Shown here: positions 17,261-25,875 of the stretch, one piece after another | Layout: each line of letters starts with the position of its first letter | Numbering within the stretch: the stretch's first letter is position 1 | Assembly (NCBI GenBank): GCA_902774815.1 | Contig: CACYJV010000007.1 | Span: 1 to 64,000, forward strand | DNA length: 64,000 nucleotides | From: an uncultured Prevotellaceae bacterium | GTDB taxonomy: Bacteria > Bacteroidota > Bacteroidia > Bacteroidales > Bacteroidaceae | Direction of reading: 5' to 3' | The notes under the pieces: generated by a model | Seen by the model: only the letters and a program-made list of their open reading frames with translations | The model's database searches: none | What the model was told of the DNA's origin: nothing | Position numbers and translations under genes: made by a program

Positions 17261-20139
17261 CTACTGCTCAGACCACTGAGCTGACCACGCAAGAGGCCAA
17301 GACGCTCTATAAAAACATCACGATGAAGCACGTAAGCGTGCACGATCCGTCAATCGTCTACGACGAATCTGCCGACTACTACTACATCATTGGCTCGCAT
17401 CGCGGACTGGCTCGCACACGCGACTTGCAGAATTGGACCTCGCTGACTGAGAAGTTCGGGGTTGTCAGGGCAGATGGCTCTGTGGAAACCATCACCTACA
17501 GTGAAAGCAACAAAAAGAACATTGAGCGAGTTTTCCGCACCAATCAGACCAAACAGGTGACAAAAGGTGGCGAAACCATTGCTTTCGGCAACTACGATGC
17601 CGTGGCATGGGCATGCGCATTGCCTGATGCCGACGGCAACGAATGGGGACTTGATGGAGTGATGTGGGCTCCTGACATCATCTGGAACCCCCACATGCAG
17701 AAGTGGTGTCAGTATATGGGCATCAACGGCTTCAACGGCAACTCGGTTATCGTGCTCATGACGGCCAGTCAGATTGAGGGACCGTGGATTTATGAAGGAC
17801 CCGTAGCCTATAGCGGTTTCCGAACAAAGACTGATGCCCGTGTGTCGTGGAAGCTGACTGATTTGGAACTCGTCATCGGCGAGCAATCAACCCTGCCAGA
17901 ACGATACAATAAACCAACCAACAACAATGGTGTGAATTGGGGCGATTGGTGGCCCAACAACATTGATCCTAGCGTATTCTTCGACGAACAAGGCGAACTC
18001 TGGATGATCTACGGTTCTTGGTCGGGCGGCATCTGGATGCTGAAGTTGAACAAGGAAAACGGACTGCGCGATTATGATGTGACCTACCCCACCGACTATT
18101 CGGCCACGACAAAAGCCATGACGAGCGATGCCTACTTTGGCAAGCGCGTGGCAGGAGGTTGCTATGTCTCGGGCGAAGGCCCCTATATAGAACACATCGG
18201 ACAGTACTACTACCTCTTTGTTTCTTACGGTGGGTTCGCCCCCGACGGTGGCTATCAGATGCGCGTGTTCCGTTCAGAAAATCCAGACGGACCCTACATG
18301 GACTGCCGAAACCAGCCAGCGACTTTTACCTCGTGGCAAGTGAATTTCGGACCGAACACATCGAACCGAGGTCAGTTGCTCATGAGTAGCTACAACCAAT
18401 GGGGCTTCCAGACCGTAGGCGAGTGTGCACAAGGCCATAACTCGGTAATTGCAGCCAAGGATGGTCGGACCTATCTGGTCTACCACACAAAGTTCAACGA
18501 TGGAACCTATGGGCATCTCGTGCGCGTACATCAGTTGTTTTTGAACGAGAATGGATGGCTCGTGGCTGCCCCCTTCGAATACAACGGAGAAGAGCAAACT
18601 GACGAGCAGAATGCCACGACACAGCTCTTTGAGCGCAGTCAGATGCCTGGCAAGTGGCAGCTGTTGGTGCACAAATACGGGCTGAACCACGAGAAAATGG
18701 AAGAAGTGTTGCCTGTTGAGATTGAACTCCTTGATGACGGAACCATCACAGGTGAGGCCAAGGGAAAGTGGGAACTCGTCAATGGGACCACCTATATCCA
18801 TATAACCATTAACAGCGTTCCCTACTATGGTGTGCTGACAGAACAGCAGATGGAGCCAACCAGTATCAAGGCTCTCTGCTTCACAGCACTTAGTAGCACG
18901 GGCGTACCTGTGTGGGGCTACAAGATTCGCGAAAAATACCAACTGGCACGGCAGGTGAACACGCAGACCATGCCAGTAAGCAGCGGACGGCGCATCTCGG
19001 GCAATGTCGACTTGTACGGTATTGACTTGCTGACCAACGTCAATCTCGAGTGGACCTCCAACCAACCCGAAGTCATCACCCCTGAAGGCCGCTACAATCC
19101 TGCCGGGCTCGAGGAACATCTGCCCGTGGAGCTTACCGTGAAGGAGACCTGTGGCGACTACTACTGGACACAGACCTACAAGGTCACGGCACAGAAGGAC
19201 AGCATTCCCGACGTTGACTACAAGGGAGGAATGATGGCTTACTACAACTTCGACGAGAAACCTGTCGTCAACATCCTGAACACAGAGCAGACAGCATCGC
19301 TACGACGACTGACACCCGCTGCCATGCCCACGCTCGAGGAGGACACACAGCGTAATGGCTCGTTCCTGCATCAGTACACCGCCGATGACGGCAAGTGCAG
19401 CTATGCCATGATGGTGAATCCGCTCAATGGTCTGTCGCTGGAAGAAGGTCTCACGCTGGCTTTCTGGATGAAACGAAACAACGACGGGCTTGTAGAAACT
19501 GTATGGAACTTCTATGATGCATCGGCCAAAAAGCGGCTCTTTATGACGCCCAATGCTTACTTCGGCTATGTAGATGGCACATCGACAGCCATTGACATCA
19601 ATAGTCCTGCAACCGCTACCAACTATCTACCCGTCGGCAAATGGGCACATGTTGCCGTGAGCATCTCCCGCACTGGAGGCGTGACCATCTATGTCGACGG
19701 AGCTTTGAAGACCAGTACTGCCTATCGCTATTCAGGTACGCAGGACGGAGAGACCATCAGCAAGAAGTCACAAATCGACTTCAATCGCTACGTAGACTTC
19801 GTCGGTAGCTGTGCGAACTTCTATCTTGGCTATGGAACGAGCTATTCTTCGGCCGACATGATGATTGACGATCTGATGATTTACAATCGTGTGCTGACTG
19901 GAAAGGAAATACGTGGTCTCTACATGCTTGCCAACCGCATCTACGACTTCGCCGACGACCTGACCACTGGCATTGAGCAAATTGAGAATGAACCGGCTGC
20001 CGACTCCTCCCTGCAAGGAAGAGCGCACGTGTACGACCTTTATGGCAGAATCGTAACCCGTACGAACTCCTCGGAATCGTTCCCAACACTGCCCAAGGGC
20101 ATCTACATCATCAACGGCCGCAAGTTTGTGGTGAAGTAA
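17176..20139 (+). CDS. Secreted multidomain GH43 enzyme (arabinanase-like)
   Basis: 987 residues. A signal peptide (core about residues 16-28, ending STTAQ) is followed by a five-bladed GH43 domain with the three expected acidic residues: Asp57 in SVHDPSIVY, Asp near 264 in NIDPSVFFDE, and Glu near 335 in SGEGPYIEH. A GH43 C-terminal beta domain follows (about residues 490-600), then an atrophied Ig-like region (about 610-680), a LamG/concanavalin-like domain (about 690-930), and a C-terminal tail ending LPKGIYIINGRKFVVK. That tail is the type A sorting signal of the type IX secretion system. It would cleave arabinan or a related polymer at the cell surface. Subfamily and substrate are uncertain. 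Confidence 0.85.
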   Translation: MKNINILNTSAQVARLITLLFCYFVALSTTAQTTELTTQEAKTLYKNITMKHVSVHDPSIVYDESADYYYIIGSHRGLARTRDLQNWTSLTEKFGVVRADGSVETITYSESNKKNIERVFRTNQTKQVTKGGETIAFGNYDAVAWACALPDADGNEWGLDGVMWAPDIIWNPHMQKWCQYMGINGFNGNSVIVLMTASQIEGPWIYEGPVAYSGFRTKTDARVSWKLTDLELVIGEQSTLPERYNKPTNNNGVNWGDWWPNNIDPSVFFDEQGELWMIYGSWSGGIWMLKLNKENGLRDYDVTYPTDYSATTKAMTSDAYFGKRVAGGCYVSGEGPYIEHIGQYYYLFVSYGGFAPDGGYQMRVFRSENPDGPYMDCRNQPATFTSWQVNFGPNTSNRGQLLMSSYNQWGFQTVGECAQGHNSVIAAKDGRTYLVYHTKFNDGTYGHLVRVHQLFLNENGWLVAAPFEYNGEEQTDEQNATTQLFERSQMPGKWQLLVHKYGLNHEKMEEVLPVEIELLDDGTITGEAKGKWELVNGTTYIHITINSVPYYGVLTEQQMEPTSIKALCFTALSSTGVPVWGYKIREKYQLARQVNTQTMPVSSGRRISGNVDLYGIDLLTNVNLEWTSNQPEVITPEGRYNPAGLEEHLPVELTVKETCGDYYWTQTYKVTAQKDSIPDVDYKGGMMAYYNFDEKPVVNILNTEQTASLRRLTPAAMPTLEEDTQRNGSFLHQYTADDGKCSYAMMVNPLNGLSLEEGLTLAFWMKRNNDGLVETVWNFYDASAKKRLFMTPNAYFGYVDGTSTAIDINSPATATNYLPVGKWAHVAVSISRTGGVTIYVDGALKTSTAYRYSGTQDGETISKKSQIDFNRYVDFVGSCANFYLGYGTSYSSADMMIDDLMIYNRVLTGKEIRGLYMLANRIYDFADDLTTGIEQIENEPAADSSLQGRAHVYDLYGRIVTRTNSSESFPTLPKGIYIINGRKFVVK

Positions 20140-20157
20140 AGAGTAGCTTTCAGCCCC

Positions 20158-20218
20158 AAAAACGATAGCTTCCGTCCTGCTAAACCAATGAGTTTGCAAG
20201 GCGGAAGCTATCGTTTTT
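20158..20218. terminator. Bidirectional hairpin terminator between GH43 and cmk
   Basis: Perfect 17-bp arms AAAAACGATAGCTTCCG (20158-20174) and CGGAAGCTATCGTTTTT (20202-20218) give a strong stem with a U-tract in both directions, as expected between convergent genes. Its parts also fall in a 22-bp phase (starts 20163, 20185, 20207), matching the arrays at 42846 and 55379. Confidence 0.88.
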
Positions 20219-20240
20219 CTTATTCGTTTGGTCGCTTTTA

Positions 20241-20933
20241 TTATTCTGCTACGGCCTCTTCGTAGCGAGCCATGACCCATGCATTCTGTTCGGGTATGGT
20301 CATGTTCGAATTATCGAGCAACAAGGCATCGTCGGCTTGGCGCAATGGCGACACTTCGCGATGAGTATCGATGTAGTCGCGCTCCAAAACGTTCTTCAAG
20401 ATGTCCTCATAAGGCTCGGGCATACCCTTGCTGACGAGCTCATCGTAACGACGCTGGGCACGTACTTCAGCCGTTGCCGTGACGAAGATTTTCAGTTCGG
20501 CATTCGGGAACACCGTCGTACCGATGTCGCGGCCATCCATCACGATGCCTCCTTCCTGCCCCATGGCCTGCTGCTGAGCCACCATTGCCGTGCGGACAAA
20601 AGGCACAGCAGCGATAGGACTGACGTGATTGCTGACTTCAAGCGACCGGATTTCCTTCTCGACGAGTTCGCCGTTCAGGTAGGTATCGGGCTTTTGCGTC
20701 TCAGGGTTGAACTGGAACGTGATGCTGATTTCGTCCATTCGTGCCTCGAGTTCATCGGTTTTCACTGTTCCATCGGCCTCGAAGAGATTGTTGCGCAGTG
20801 CAAACAGTGTCACGGCACGATACATCGCACCCGTGTCAACATAGACGTAGCCAATCTTCTTGGCCAAATCCTTCGCCATCGTGCTCTTTCCACACGATGA
20901 ATAGCCATCAAAGGCAATCGTTATCTTCTTCAT
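20241..20933 (-). CDS. cmk: Cytidylate kinase
   Basis: 230 residues, normal length. It transfers phosphate from ATP to CMP/dCMP. The N-terminal P-loop is [33 protein letters not shown] and [20 protein letters not shown] are the family's CMP-binding and core motifs, with the C-terminal [19 protein letters not shown]. Cytoplasmic, housekeeping. It lies 68 bp downstream of porQ on the same strand, an arrangement common in Bacteroidales, and is probably co-transcribed with it. Some genomes add ispH to this cluster; here ispH is 15 kb away. Confidence 0.97.
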   Translation of the reverse strand: MKKITIAFDGYSSCGKSTMAKDLAKKIGYVYVDTGAMYRAVTLFALRNNLFEADGTVKTDELEARMDEISITFQFNPETQKPDTYLNGELVEKEIRSLEVSNHVSPIAAVPFVRTAMVAQQQAMGQEGGIVMDGRDIGTTVFPNAELKIFVTATAEVRAQRRYDELVSKGMPEPYEDILKNVLERDYIDTHREVSPLRQADDALLLDNSNMTIPEQNAWVMARYEEAVAE

Positions 20934-21001
20934 ATTCGTATCTGTTTTTTTAATTTAACTCAACTTCATCACCTAACAACCATCAGCCATCACCAAACAC
21001 C

Positions 21002-21952
21002 CTACAATGTATAAGACGAATTGATGAGCAGTGACGAACTGGAGACGTGGTATTTGCCATAGGCAAGATTGATCTTGAAACGCTGCAGCGACAGACCGGC
21101 ACCAAAAGTAAGGCCGGCGCCATGGCTACTTTCCTCTTGGTCTTCGGTCGAAGCAATCGACATGTCGTTGCCTCGACGGAAATTATAGCCCATGCCCACC
21201 CATATCTGTTGCGAAATCAAGACATCGGCACCAATGCACAGATGCTTGATGAACTTATAGTTCCAATGGTTCAGGTCAGCCAACGTAACTGAGAAACGGA
21301 AGGGCGTATGCGTGAGCCGCTTCGACACACCAGCCTGCAGTTCGAAGGGCATACGCTCGAAATTGTCGTCATAAGCCTTCACCTGTCCGCCCAGATTCTT
21401 GGCCACCAACGATACCGACCATTCATGAATAGGGTCGTAGTAGTTGGCTCCAAGATCGAAAGCCACACCCATCGACGAGAAGTCAGCTATATGCGAATAG
21501 ACGAACTTGGCCGTAATACCACCCGTAATGCGCTCGGATAGCAGGTAGCTGAAGTAGCCCGAGAGGGCAATATCCTTGGCCGAGAACTCGCCTATCTGCA
21601 CATTGTTCACATCAACCTCGCGCATCTTGCCATAGTCCAAGAACTGTCCACTGACAGCCCAGGCAGCCTTCTCGCCAACAACGCGGTTGAAGGCGGCACT
21701 CGCAGTGTTCACTCCCGACATGTAGTTCATATAGTTCAGGCCGATGGTCTTGTCCGAAGTGTTGACGAGCAATGCCGGATTGCTGAAGATGAGCGATTGG
21801 TCGTCGTCGGTAATGGTGATATTCTCGCCGCCTAAAGCTGCCTCATGGGCACTCACGGGCAGCCGCAGGAAGTTGTAAGCCGTGCGGCTTTCCTGTGCCA
21901 TACCGGCAAGTGCGACGAGCGTCACTATGAGAGTCAGAAACGTTCTTTTCAT
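21002..21952 (-). CDS. porQ: Type IX secretion protein PorQ
   Basis: 316 residues with a signal peptide ending ALAGMAQ. The mature start (RTAYNFLRLPVSAHEAALGG) and IFSNPALLV are typical of the PorQ branch of the PorV/FadL-like outer-membrane beta-barrels. PorQ takes part in the C-terminal signal processing and attachment step of the type IX secretion system. This fits the several proteins in the window that end in type IX sorting tails (GH43 enzyme and both large modular proteins). Alternating beta strands run through the whole protein and it ends LLINSSYTL. It precedes cmk on the same strand. Confidence 0.85.
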   Translation of the reverse strand: MKRTFLTLIVTLVALAGMAQESRTAYNFLRLPVSAHEAALGGENITITDDDQSLIFSNPALLVNTSDKTIGLNYMNYMSGVNTASAAFNRVVGEKAAWAVSGQFLDYGKMREVDVNNVQIGEFSAKDIALSGYFSYLLSERITGGITAKFVYSHIADFSSMGVAFDLGANYYDPIHEWSVSLVAKNLGGQVKAYDDNFERMPFELQAGVSKRLTHTPFRFSVTLADLNHWNYKFIKHLCIGADVLISQQIWVGMGYNFRRGNDMSIASTEDQEESSHGAGLTFGAGLSLQRFKINLAYGKYHVSSSSLLINSSYTL

Positions 21953-21997
21953 CTATGTTTTCGTCGTTAAATTCTTTTGTGTATCACAATTTACGGG

Positions 21998-22056
21998 CAA
22001 AGATACGAAAAAGTTGAGAGTTTAGGGTTGAAAGTTGAAAGTTTTTCTTAACTTTG
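21998..22056. promoter_or_regulatory. Divergent promoters of porQ and the TonB-like gene
   Basis: Minus-strand TATCTTTG (22005-21998) points to porQ. Plus-strand TAACTTTG (22049-22056), with a possible TTG (22028-22030) 18 bp upstream, points to the TonB-like gene. Between them is a run of GTTGAGAG/GTTTAGG/GTTGAAA short repeats (about 22011-22042). Confidence 0.55.
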
Positions 22057-22102
22057 CGAAAAATTTTATGTGCCACAGCGGCTGACATCCGTTGGGCAAC
22101 CT

Positions 22103-22819
22103 ATGTCTATGGTACAGAAAAAGACGGCTGAAGCCAGCTTGGAAGGTAAGCGGGCCATGGGATTCGTGCTGGGTCTCGTGGTGGCTTTGTCCGTTTTATT
22201 CGTGGCATTGGAGTGGAATACCGACGCCCGGGAATACGATATTGACGAGCGTCTGCTCGACGACGTGGCCGAAGAGTTGTTTGTCAGCATGGCCGACGAT
22301 GAAGAACAATTGGTTGCCGTGGTGGAGGAGAAACCTCAACAGCAAGTGGCTGAGCAGGTGAAGGTGGTCGACGTGGTGCCTGAATCATCGCCAGACATCG
22401 ACCAACAAGTACAGCCCATGACCGTAGGTGAGATGGAGGAACTGAACCGAGACCTGCCAAAGGACGAGCCACTGCCACCCGTAGCCACCTCGATGGACGA
22501 CGAACCCGTGAATTTCCGCATCGTTGAACAACTGCCGGAGTTCCCCGGAGGAATGTCGGCATTTGTATCTTGGCTGACTAAAAACCTGAAATACCCACCC
22601 GAGGCACAACGATCGAAGACAAGAGGGCGCGTGGTTGTGGCTTTCATCGTCAATCGCGATGGCACCATCTCAGGCGAACGCGTGCTACATGCTGTCGACC
22701 CGCTGCTCGACGCTGAGGCCATTCGTGTCATCCGTAGCATGCCTCGCTGGAAGCCGGGCATACAGAACAACAACCCCTGCCGCACCATGATTGCCGTGCC
22801 TGTGGTGTTCGACATGTAA
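22103..22819 (+). CDS. TonB-family energy transducer
   Basis: 238 residues from ATG 22103 (the frame also offers GTG 22070, but that would be only a few bases after the predicted transcription start). One membrane helix (about residues 17-37), then an acidic and proline-containing periplasmic linker, and a C-terminal TonB domain (PGGMSAFVSWLTKNLKYPPE, then GRVVVAFIVNRDGTIS, MPRWKPG). TonB proteins couple the proton gradient to SusC-type outer-membrane transporters. The linker is negatively charged rather than the usual Pro-Lys/Pro-Glu pattern. No exbB/exbD is adjacent. It heads a three-gene run with the polyprenyl synthase and TatD. Confidence 0.88.
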   Translation: MSMVQKKTAEASLEGKRAMGFVLGLVVALSVLFVALEWNTDAREYDIDERLLDDVAEELFVSMADDEEQLVAVVEEKPQQQVAEQVKVVDVVPESSPDIDQQVQPMTVGEMEELNRDLPKDEPLPPVATSMDDEPVNFRIVEQLPEFPGGMSAFVSWLTKNLKYPPEAQRSKTRGRVVVAFIVNRDGTISGERVLHAVDPLLDAEAIRVIRSMPRWKPGIQNNNPCRTMIAVPVVFDM

Positions 22820-22851
22820 AAACGAATTGATAACTGAAAACTGATATCAGA

Positions 22852-23826
22852 ATGAAATCATCAAACGACATCCTGCAGTTGGTCAACGACTATCTCGACC
22901 ACCTGCCTTACGACCGCAAACCATTGTCGCTCTATGAGCCTGTTCGCTACGTGCTTTCACTGGGAGGCAAACGCATACGTCCCGTGCTCATGCTGCTCAG
23001 CTACAACATGTTCAAGGATGACCCTGAGAGTATCCTCTCGTCGGCATGTGCACTGGAAACCTACCATAACTACACGCTGTTGCACGACGATCTCATGGAC
23101 AACGCCGACCTGCGCCGAGGTCACGAGACGGTACACCGCCGCTGGGATGCCAACACGGCTATCCTCTCTGGCGACTCTATGCTTGTACTGGCCTATGAAC
23201 GCATGCAGCAATGCCGCCCCGACAAGCTGGCTGAGGTGCTGGCACTCTTCACCGAGACGGCACTTGAGATTGGCGAAGGCCAACAGTACGACATGGACTT
23301 CGAGCATCGTACCGACGTCAGCGAGGCTGAATACATTGAGATGATACGCCTGAAGACAAGTGTTCTGCTGGCTTGCGCCACGAAGATGGGCGCCATTCTG
23401 GCAGATGCTCCCGAACAAGATGCCGAGGCACTCTATAAGTTTGGCGAACAGATGGGACTAGCCTTCCAACTGCAGGACGATTTCCTCGATGTCTATGGCG
23501 ACACGCGTGTGTTTGGCAAGGCTATTGGTGGCGACATCACTTCGAATAAAAAAACATTCATGCTCATCAATGCCTTGAACCTGGCCAATGAACAACAGCG
23601 CAAGGAGCTCCTGCACTGGGTAACAGCTGAGAATTTTGATCGCGATGAGAAGGTGAAGGCCGTCACACGTCTATATAATGAAATAGGTATCGACCGCCTT
23701 GCACAGGAGCGAATCGCTTACTACTTCGGTGAGAGTCGTAAGTATCTGGAAGCTGTCAACTTGCCCGACGAGCGCAAGGAATATCTTCGCAGCTACACCG
23801 AGGAGATGATGCACAGACAATACTGA
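22852..23826 (+). CDS. Polyprenyl (isoprenoid) diphosphate synthase
   Basis: 324 residues. The first aspartate-rich motif is LHDDLMDNADLRRG and the second is FQLQDDFLDVYGD; both bind Mg2+ and the allylic diphosphate. GGKRIRPVLMLLS is the isopentenyl diphosphate-binding region near the N-terminus. It condenses isopentenyl diphosphate units to farnesyl or geranylgeranyl diphosphate. Chain length cannot be settled from sequence alone; the two residues between the aspartates of the first motif (DDLMD) and the small residues before it are compatible with short chain products. Cytoplasmic. Start 33 bp after the TonB-like gene, and its stop is 1 bp from the TatD start, so a tight operon. Confidence 0.92.
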   Translation: MKSSNDILQLVNDYLDHLPYDRKPLSLYEPVRYVLSLGGKRIRPVLMLLSYNMFKDDPESILSSACALETYHNYTLLHDDLMDNADLRRGHETVHRRWDANTAILSGDSMLVLAYERMQQCRPDKLAEVLALFTETALEIGEGQQYDMDFEHRTDVSEAEYIEMIRLKTSVLLACATKMGAILADAPEQDAEALYKFGEQMGLAFQLQDDFLDVYGDTRVFGKAIGGDITSNKKTFMLINALNLANEQQRKELLHWVTAENFDRDEKVKAVTRLYNEIGIDRLAQERIAYYFGESRKYLEAVNLPDERKEYLRSYTEEMMHRQY

Positions 23827-23827
23827 T

Positions 23828-24610
23828 ATGATCGATACACATGCCCATTTGGACGGCGAGGAGTTTCGCGACGACCTTCCTGACGTCATTGCTCGAGCAC
23901 GTGAGGCTGGTGTCACAAAGATTTTTGTGCCAGCCATCGACCTCCCATCGTCTCTAGCCACCCCAAAGCTATGCCAGCAACACCCAGGATATCTGTTTCC
24001 CATGGTCGGCCTGCATCCTGAGGAGGTCAAAGCCGACTGGCGCGACGTGCTGGAGAAGATAAAACCTACCCTATCCTTCCCCAAAGGAGGGGATGGGCTT
24101 CCTCTTGCCATTGGCGAAGTAGGCCTTGACTTCTATTGGAGTCGTGAGTTTGAAGCCGAACAGTTGTTGGCTTTCGAAGAACAAGTGAAATGGTCGGTTG
24201 AGACTCGCCTACCCTTGATGATTCATTGCCGCAAGGCACAAAACGAAATGGTCAAGATTTTGCGTCGTTATGAGAAAGATCTGCCCGGCGGCGTATTCCA
24301 TTGCTTCACCGGAAACCAGATTGAGGCACGCGAACTGTTGTCGTTCGACCGCTTCGTGCTAGGTATCGGTGGTGTACTGACCTTTAAGAAGAGCCATCTG
24401 CCTGAAGACTTACCCGCAGCTGTGCCCTTGGAACGAATTGTCCTCGAGACCGACAGTCCTTATATGGCTCCCGTTCCGAACCGTGGCAAGCGAAATGAGC
24501 CGGCATTTGTGGCACTGGTCATGCAACGCTTGGCCGAGGCTTATGGCGTAACACCCGAAGAGGTGGAACGTAAGACCGATGAAAACGTCAAGAGGGTGTT
24601 CGGCGTTTGA
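23828..24610 (+). CDS. TatD-family metal-dependent hydrolase/DNase
   Basis: 260 residues. Metal-binding motifs in order: DTHAHLD at the N-terminus, GLHPEEV, GEVGLDFYW (Glu), HCRKAQNE, HCFTGN and ETDSPYMAP. The TatD family are amidohydrolase-fold nucleases active on DNA ends or RNA. A short proline/glycine stretch (KPTLSFPKGGDGLP) sits just before the conserved AIGEVGLD; it is encoded by a palindromic GC-rich element (24065-24100) and is absent from the usual family pattern. The gene starts 1 bp after the polyprenyl synthase stop and ends 4 bp from the convergent GntR regulator. Confidence 0.93.
   Translation: MIDTHAHLDGEEFRDDLPDVIARAREAGVTKIFVPAIDLPSSLATPKLCQQHPGYLFPMVGLHPEEVKADWRDVLEKIKPTLSFPKGGDGLPLAIGEVGLDFYWSREFEAEQLLAFEEQVKWSVETRLPLMIHCRKAQNEMVKILRRYEKDLPGGVFHCFTGNQIEARELLSFDRFVLGIGGVLTFKKSHLPEDLPAAVPLERIVLETDSPYMAPVPNRGKRNEPAFVALVMQRLAEAYGVTPEEVERKTDENVKRVFGV
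24065..24100 (+). repeat. In-frame GC-rich palindromic element (copy B)
   Basis: CCTACCCTATCCTTCCCC followed by AAAGGAGGGGATGGGCTT forms an imperfect palindrome inside tatD. It has the same architecture as copies at 10498 and 32553 but is more diverged. Confidence 0.6.
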
Positions 24611-24614
24611 CGAA

Positions 24615-25031
24615 TCAAGAAGAACTTGCGTCTGATGGAGGTGAGTTCTTTTCTTTTTCTTCTATGTTTGGCTGTTCCTTGTATTCCTGCCAAGCTATGC
24701 AAACATCGTCTATAGTCAGTCCAAGCAGGTCAAGGCGGTGCAGGAACTCAGGCATTTCGCGTTGCAGGAATTCCTTCTTTCGTGCATTCAATATCTTACG
24801 CTTCGCACCTTTAGCCACCAGCATGCCGATGCCTCGCTGCTGCAGCAGGATGCCATCGCGCTGCAACACCTCGAAGGCACGCAGGGCAGTGTTGGTGTTC
24901 ACCTCGTATTCAGCAGCCAGTTCGCGTACGCTTGGAACACGGTCGCCTTCGCGATATCCACCAGCAAGGATGTCATCGCAAAGGCGTTCGGCTATCTTCA
25001 CAAACAGGGCTTTATCGCTATAGTAAATCAT
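24615..25031 (-). CDS. GntR-family regulator, YtrA type
   Basis: 138 residues from ATG 25031, which overlaps the permease stop by 4 bp (ATGA), a coupled start. An N-terminal winged helix-turn-helix (GYREGDRVPSVRELAAEYEV, then NTNTALRAFEVLQRDGILLQ) is followed by a short C-terminal domain of about 60 residues without the large ligand-binding domain of other GntR proteins. This short form (YtrA) usually represses its own ABC-transporter operon. Here it is the third gene after an ATPase and a membrane protein, the expected layout. The candidate operator is the palindrome at 26830-26851. The tail is acidic and serine-rich. Confidence 0.88.
   Translation of the reverse strand: MIYYSDKALFVKIAERLCDDILAGGYREGDRVPSVRELAAEYEVNTNTALRAFEVLQRDGILLQQRGIGMLVAKGAKRKILNARKKEFLQREMPEFLHRLDLLGLTIDDVCIAWQEYKEQPNIEEKEKNSPPSDASSS
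24619..24656 (+). terminator. Weak terminator candidate for tatD
   Basis: AAGAACT (24620-24626) and AGTTCTT (24644-24650) form a 7-bp stem followed by TTCTTTTTCTTC. It overlaps the 3' end of the convergent GntR gene. Stem is short and the loop long, so confidence is low. Confidence 0.3.
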
Positions 25032-25852
25032 AGGCGTATCGGTTTGTTCATGATGATTTGCGCACGGCGAAAGCAGCGATAGCTGAGCCAATAGTTGAAG
25101 GCCGACGGCAACAGGATGAAAGCCACAAACAGCGACTTGAACAGGCCATTGTGCTCACTGGCCCAAGTCCTGTCGATGCCCACTTCAAAGATGAGGTAGG
25201 CTACAAATCCGCATACGAACAGCATGAGGATGGCCCACAACCAGCCGTTCCGGCGGAAGAGCACGCCGCAAAGCGTGAACAGCGACCAAGGCCAGAGGGC
25301 CATAAGTGATGTCCAGAACACGTACTGGAGGAATCCGAGGATGAACGATGGACCATAGAAGACGTAGAATACGCTCCACGAGCCCGGCAGGATGAAACGG
25401 AGGAATATCTGCGAAAGCGATAGCTTGCCATTCATGACCAGCGTGTCGAAGAATATGGGAATGGCAGTGATGAAGTTGGCTGTCACTCGAGCGGCGAAGG
25501 CCAACAGCCAAACGCCTAAGGTGACATAGACGACGCGCGAGATGAACTTCTCCAGATTGTTGGCTGGCAACGTGAGGAAGGTTGTGGCCCGTTGCTTGGT
25601 TCCCAACGACGAGAACATATGAGCCATACAGATGAGAATGAAACCCCAGAAGATCCATTCATCGTTGGCAATCATATAGATGCCACTCATCTGACTTGGT
25701 GAGAAGAATCGGCAGATGATCCAGATAATAAGTGATTTGAATACATATATGCCTATGAGGCTGAGATAAAGCCGCAGATAGAGATGTTTTTCCATGCGCC
25801 AAAAATAACGCATAAGTTGCAGCATATGGTGGATTGAGGTTTTTTCTTTCAT
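25028..25852 (-). CDS. Membrane component of an ABC-type operon
   Basis: 274 residues with about six hydrophobic segments and a soluble N-terminal stretch. No clear conserved domain is recognised by eye, but its place between an ABC ATPase (23 bp upstream) and a YtrA-type GntR regulator (overlapping by 4 bp) makes it the likely membrane-spanning partner. Homologous operons in Bacteroidetes and Firmicutes respond to cell-wall-active or membrane-active compounds; whether that holds here is not shown. The C-terminus has several Arg residues (SYRCFRRAQIIMN), consistent with positive-inside orientation. Confidence 0.7.
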   Translation of the reverse strand: MKEKTSIHHMLQLMRYFWRMEKHLYLRLYLSLIGIYVFKSLIIWIICRFFSPSQMSGIYMIANDEWIFWGFILICMAHMFSSLGTKQRATTFLTLPANNLEKFISRVVYVTLGVWLLAFAARVTANFITAIPIFFDTLVMNGKLSLSQIFLRFILPGSWSVFYVFYGPSFILGFLQYVFWTSLMALWPWSLFTLCGVLFRRNGWLWAILMLFVCGFVAYLIFEVGIDRTWASEHNGLFKSLFVAFILLPSAFNYWLSYRCFRRAQIIMNKPIRL

Positions 25853-25875
25853 AATTGTTGTCTTATTTGTTGGCG

